Origin: Clostridia bacterium
GTDB taxonomy: Bacteria; Bacillota; Clostridia; Oscillospirales; Acutalibacteraceae
Assembly: GCA_900767025.1 (NCBI GenBank)
Contig: CAAFXS010000003.1
Span: 1-8,093 of the forward strand
Reading direction: 5' to 3'
DNA length: 8,093 bases
This document shows, piece after piece, positions 6,935-8,093 of this stretch. How positions within the stretch are numbered: position 1 is the first letter of the stretch; every line of letters starts with the position of its first letter. Below the pieces are notes generated by a model, which was not told the origin of the DNA, did not search any database, and worked only from the letters and a program-made list of their open reading frames with translations. A program made the position numbers and the translations under genes.

Positions 6935-7052
6935 AACATTTTATAAAAGTAACATATTGAATATAATGTGCTAAAATCCGACAAAAACAAATCAAGCGAA
7001 CAAACTGATTTTTTGTATTGTTTTCCTACATATTATGGAAAATAGGTATGCG

Positions 7053-7174
7053 TTTTGACGCCTAAACTGACGGCTACGCAGGAGAACGAGGTTGCAGAAA
7101 CAGTGCGTCAAGTGAAAATTTGGCAGAAAAATCGGACAAGGAAAGCCCTAAACACCGCTGTTTAGGGCTTATTT
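7053..7174 (+). ncRNA. Possible structured small RNA ending in an intrinsic terminator
   Basis: TTGACGC (7055-7061) pairs with GCGTCAA (7105-7111); inside it ACTG (7066-7069) pairs with CAGT (7101-7104) with only a four-base bulge on one side. A purine-rich stretch leads into a strong terminator at 7143-7170. No protein frame of useful length covers the segment on this strand. I do not recognise it as a known riboswitch or RNA family, and the upstream promoter is weak (TATTAT near 7031). Low confidence. Confidence 0.3.
7143..7174 (+). terminator. Strong terminator hairpin upstream of the tRNA fragment
   Basis: AAGCCCTAAACA (7143-7154) and TGTTTAGGGCTT (7159-7170) form a perfect 12-bp stem with a CCGC tetraloop followed by ATTT. 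Since no protein gene precedes it after the ohyA terminator, it must end either a small RNA or a lost gene. Confidence 0.75.
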
Positions 7175-7183
7175 AACGGTTAT

Positions 7184-7236
7184 CGACACTGCTACGAACC
7201 AGTAGGTCGAGGGTTCGAGTCCCCCGCAGCGTGCCA
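7184..7236 (+). pseudogene. 3' half of a tRNA-Arg(ACG)-like gene (fragment)
   Basis: The loop CTACGAA (7192-7198) has the layout of an anticodon loop with U33 and anticodon ACG. It is followed by CCAGT, a short variable region AGGTC, a T arm centred on GGGTTCGAGTCCC, an acceptor strand GCAGCGT, G73 and an encoded CCA at 7234-7236. The 5' acceptor strand (expected ACGCTGC) and the D arm are absent: a terminator ends only about 10 bases upstream. The 5' side of the anticodon stem (CACTG) does not pair with CCAGT, and the T stem has an A-C mismatch. This is a tRNA 3' remnant, the usual footprint of an integration site, not a working tRNA. Confidence 0.65.
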
Positions 7237-7276
7237 ATAAACCGATATAGACTTATGTCTGTATCGGTTTATTTTT
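7237..7276 (+). terminator. Terminator immediately after the tRNA fragment
   Basis: A 16-bp stem with one G-U pair (7237-7252 with 7257-7272, loop TTAT) begins directly after the CCA and is followed by TTTT. Its position suggests it is the native terminator of the original tRNA gene, carried along with the 3' fragment. Confidence 0.8.
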
Positions 7277-7314
7277 ATGTTACAGAGAGTGCGAGAACCC
7301 TCTGTTTATCGGGG

Positions 7315-7343
7315 TCCCCGCAAAGCCTTTGGCTTTGTGGGGA
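7315..7343. repeat. 13-bp hairpin in the intergenic region
   Basis: TCCCCGCAAAGCC (7315-7327) and GGCTTTGTGGGGA (7331-7343) pair along 13 positions with one G-U and a TTT loop. No T tract follows on the plus strand; instead an AAAGGAGA ribosome-binding-like sequence follows. It may be a structured leader or the end of a lost element. A smaller stem (ACAGAG 7282-7287 with CTCTGT 7300-7305) precedes it. Confidence 0.5.
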
Positions 7344-7355
7344 AAGGAGAAACAT

Positions 7356-7472
7356 ATGGAGTATTCGTTACAAATTGGCTTGACAATTTGTTTGAATACG
7401 GAATATGTTTGGACGCTCACCCGCAGCGTGCCACTATCAATATATAATATATTTGAGAATTGTTACGATTAA
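7356..7472 (+). CDS. Possible 38-residue open frame (doubtful)
   Basis: An ATG at 7356 is preceded by AAAGGAGA (7343-7350), a very good ribosome binding site at 5 bases spacing. The frame begins MEYSLQIGLTICLN and stops at 7470-7472. It crosses the second tRNA-end repeat (read as TRSVPL) and an 8-bp stem (ACAAATTG/CAATTTGT, 7370-7391). It resembles no family I know. It may be the original start of a gene whose continuation was replaced by recombination at the tRNA-end sequence, so the ribosome site is real but the product may not be. Confidence 0.2.
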   Translation: MEYSLQIGLTICLNTEYVWTLTRSVPLSIYNIFENCYD

Positions 7473-8093
7473 CACATTATCTCTCAGAAGAAGGCTTTGC
7501 ATAACAAGAGAGAATGTAGATTACAAGTTTGAATTGCTGAAAGAAAATATAAATGAAATAATAGAATTATTTTCAATTGAGTTACCGGCGGTTGCTGAAA
7601 TCATTAGTGATGAATACAAGTCTTGTAACATTGAACGATGCTATGATGATTTATATAACCTATTCTTTTTAATTTTGTCCGATGGCTCACAGCTAACGGA
7701 GCTTGCTATATCACAAAACGAATGTGAGGACAGATATGATTTGCCAAGATTAGAAACGATCCCAAACTTTAATGCTAATGTTGAGATTGATTACAGCGAA
7801 TGCAAAACAAATTATTGCTACATCATCAATACCGTTACAGAGTACATCAATATACTTTTCTATGCTTTTGTCAGCAATAATCCTATCGTGTCAGTCTGTA
7901 ATAATTGTGATAGGCTGTTTGTACCGAAGACTAAAAAGTTAACCCTTTACTGCGATAGAGTAACGAATGAACACACTACCTGCAAGCAAATCGGTGCAAA
8001 GAATAAGCATAATGACAAGATAGAAACCGACCCTGTGCTGAAGGCATATCAGTTAGAAAAACACAGAATAGAAATGTATTGCCTTCGCAGTAA
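7405..8093 (+). CDS. DUF6076-like protein, N-terminal and central part (runs into window end)
   Basis: Frame 1 is open from the ATG at 7405 to the last base, 229 residues, and joins in frame to positions 13-198 if the identical 14-base ends are overlapped, giving about 290 residues. The core carries a Cys cluster C-x2-C-x14-C-x9-C (Cys165, 168, 183, 193 from this ATG) in a VCNNCDRLF...LYCDR...TCKQIG setting, followed by a basic helix; this is the layout I associate with DUF6076 and probably binds zinc. No enzyme function is known to me. The start is uncertain: no ribosome binding site precedes 7405, the first residues overlap the tRNA-end repeat, and clearly protein-like sequence begins only near 7501. 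The true N-terminus may have been lost by recombination, making this a 5'-truncated gene. It was left without a partner promoter that I can identify. Confidence 0.65.
   Translation, partial: MFGRSPAACHYQYIIYLRIVTINTLSLRRRLCITRENVDYKFELLKENINEIIELFSIELPAVAEIISDEYKSCNIERCYDDLYNLFFLILSDGSQLTELAISQNECEDRYDLPRLETIPNFNANVEIDYSECKTNYCYIINTVTEYINILFYAFVSNNPIVSVCNNCDRLFVPKTKKLTLYCDRVTNEHTTCKQIGAKNKHNDKIETDPVLKAYQLEKHRIEMYCLRS
8080..8093 (+). repeat. Terminal 14-bp direct repeat, identical to positions 1-14
   Basis: TGCCTTCGCAGTAA is present at both extreme ends of the window and is read in the same codon phase in both. An exact match of this length at both ends is very unlikely by chance. It points to a circular sequence of 8,079 bp with a short end overlap, or to a tandem or collapsed repeat unit. 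Confidence 0.85.

Larger units (their letters stand above)
7223..7433 (+). repeat. Direct repeat of the tRNA 3' end (possible attachment core)
   Basis: CCCGCAGCGTGCCA occurs at 7223-7236, as the real end of the tRNA fragment, and again at 7420-7433, 197 bp downstream and without a T arm in front. Such duplicated tRNA ends are left by site-specific integration. The interval between them contains only hairpins and a tiny open frame, so any integrated element has been lost or rearranged. Confidence 0.5.

Noticed and set aside
6935..7050. Looked for an origin of replication, iterons or promoter in the AT-rich spacer
   Set aside because: No repeated iteron, DnaA-box cluster or well-spaced promoter pair could be found by eye.
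6995..7140. Minus-strand open frame of about 49 residues opposite the structured region
   Set aside because: No supported start or ribosome binding site, low-complexity composition, and it opposes the stem and terminator signals of the plus strand.
7184..7236. Complete functional tRNA gene
   Set aside because: The 5' acceptor strand and D arm are missing, the anticodon stem is broken, and a terminator sits just upstream.

Overview
The window reads as AT-rich DNA from a low-GC, probably gut-associated Clostridia member (Oscillospiraceae/Lachnospiraceae-like). I infer this from strong AGGAGG-type ribosome binding sites, sigma-A-like promoters, the standard code, and the families present: DUF6809, DUF6076, YhgE/Pip, CmpB-like membrane protein, a DhaS-like TetR regulator and oleate hydratase. 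No species can be named from sequence alone.

Layout. Positions 1-198 are the 3' end of a plus-strand DUF6076-like gene whose 5' part lies at the other end (about 7405-8093). The first and last 14 bases are identical, and overlapping them gives one uninterrupted reading frame. The window therefore looks like a circle of 8,079 bp, or one unit of a tandem duplication, or an assembly collapsed at a repeated gene. A convergent terminator hairpin (205-230) separates this gene from a small minus-strand DUF6809 gene (229-477), whose ribosome binding site lies in one arm of a perfect inverted repeat.

The core (578-6934) is a four-gene plus-strand block: a very large YhgE/Pip membrane protein with a long LxxG repeat region (705-3491), a CmpB-family membrane protein (3524-4165), a TetR-family regulator (4319-4900) and a flavin-dependent oleate hydratase (5024-6817). 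Each of the three transcription units has a recognisable promoter and intrinsic terminator. A nearly identical 26-bp palindrome (TTTATCAAA-N8-TTTGATAAA) overlaps the -35 box of the yhgE promoter and recurs at the 3' end of tetR, upstream of the oleate hydratase promoter. The simplest model is a TetR-controlled response to unsaturated fatty acids: the hydratase modifies the fatty acid, while the two membrane proteins act at the envelope, possibly in export or membrane remodelling. The enzyme assignment is firm. The regulatory and membrane roles are inference.

The interval 6818-7404 has no convincing protein gene. It holds the hydratase terminator, a possible structured RNA ending in a strong terminator, the 3' half of a tRNA-Arg-like gene with its own terminator, several hairpins, and a second copy of the tRNA 3' end sequence 197 bp downstream. 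This pattern suggests past integration or recombination at a tRNA 3' end. I see nothing recognisable in 6935-7050. No recombinase, replication or mobilisation gene is visible anywhere in the window.
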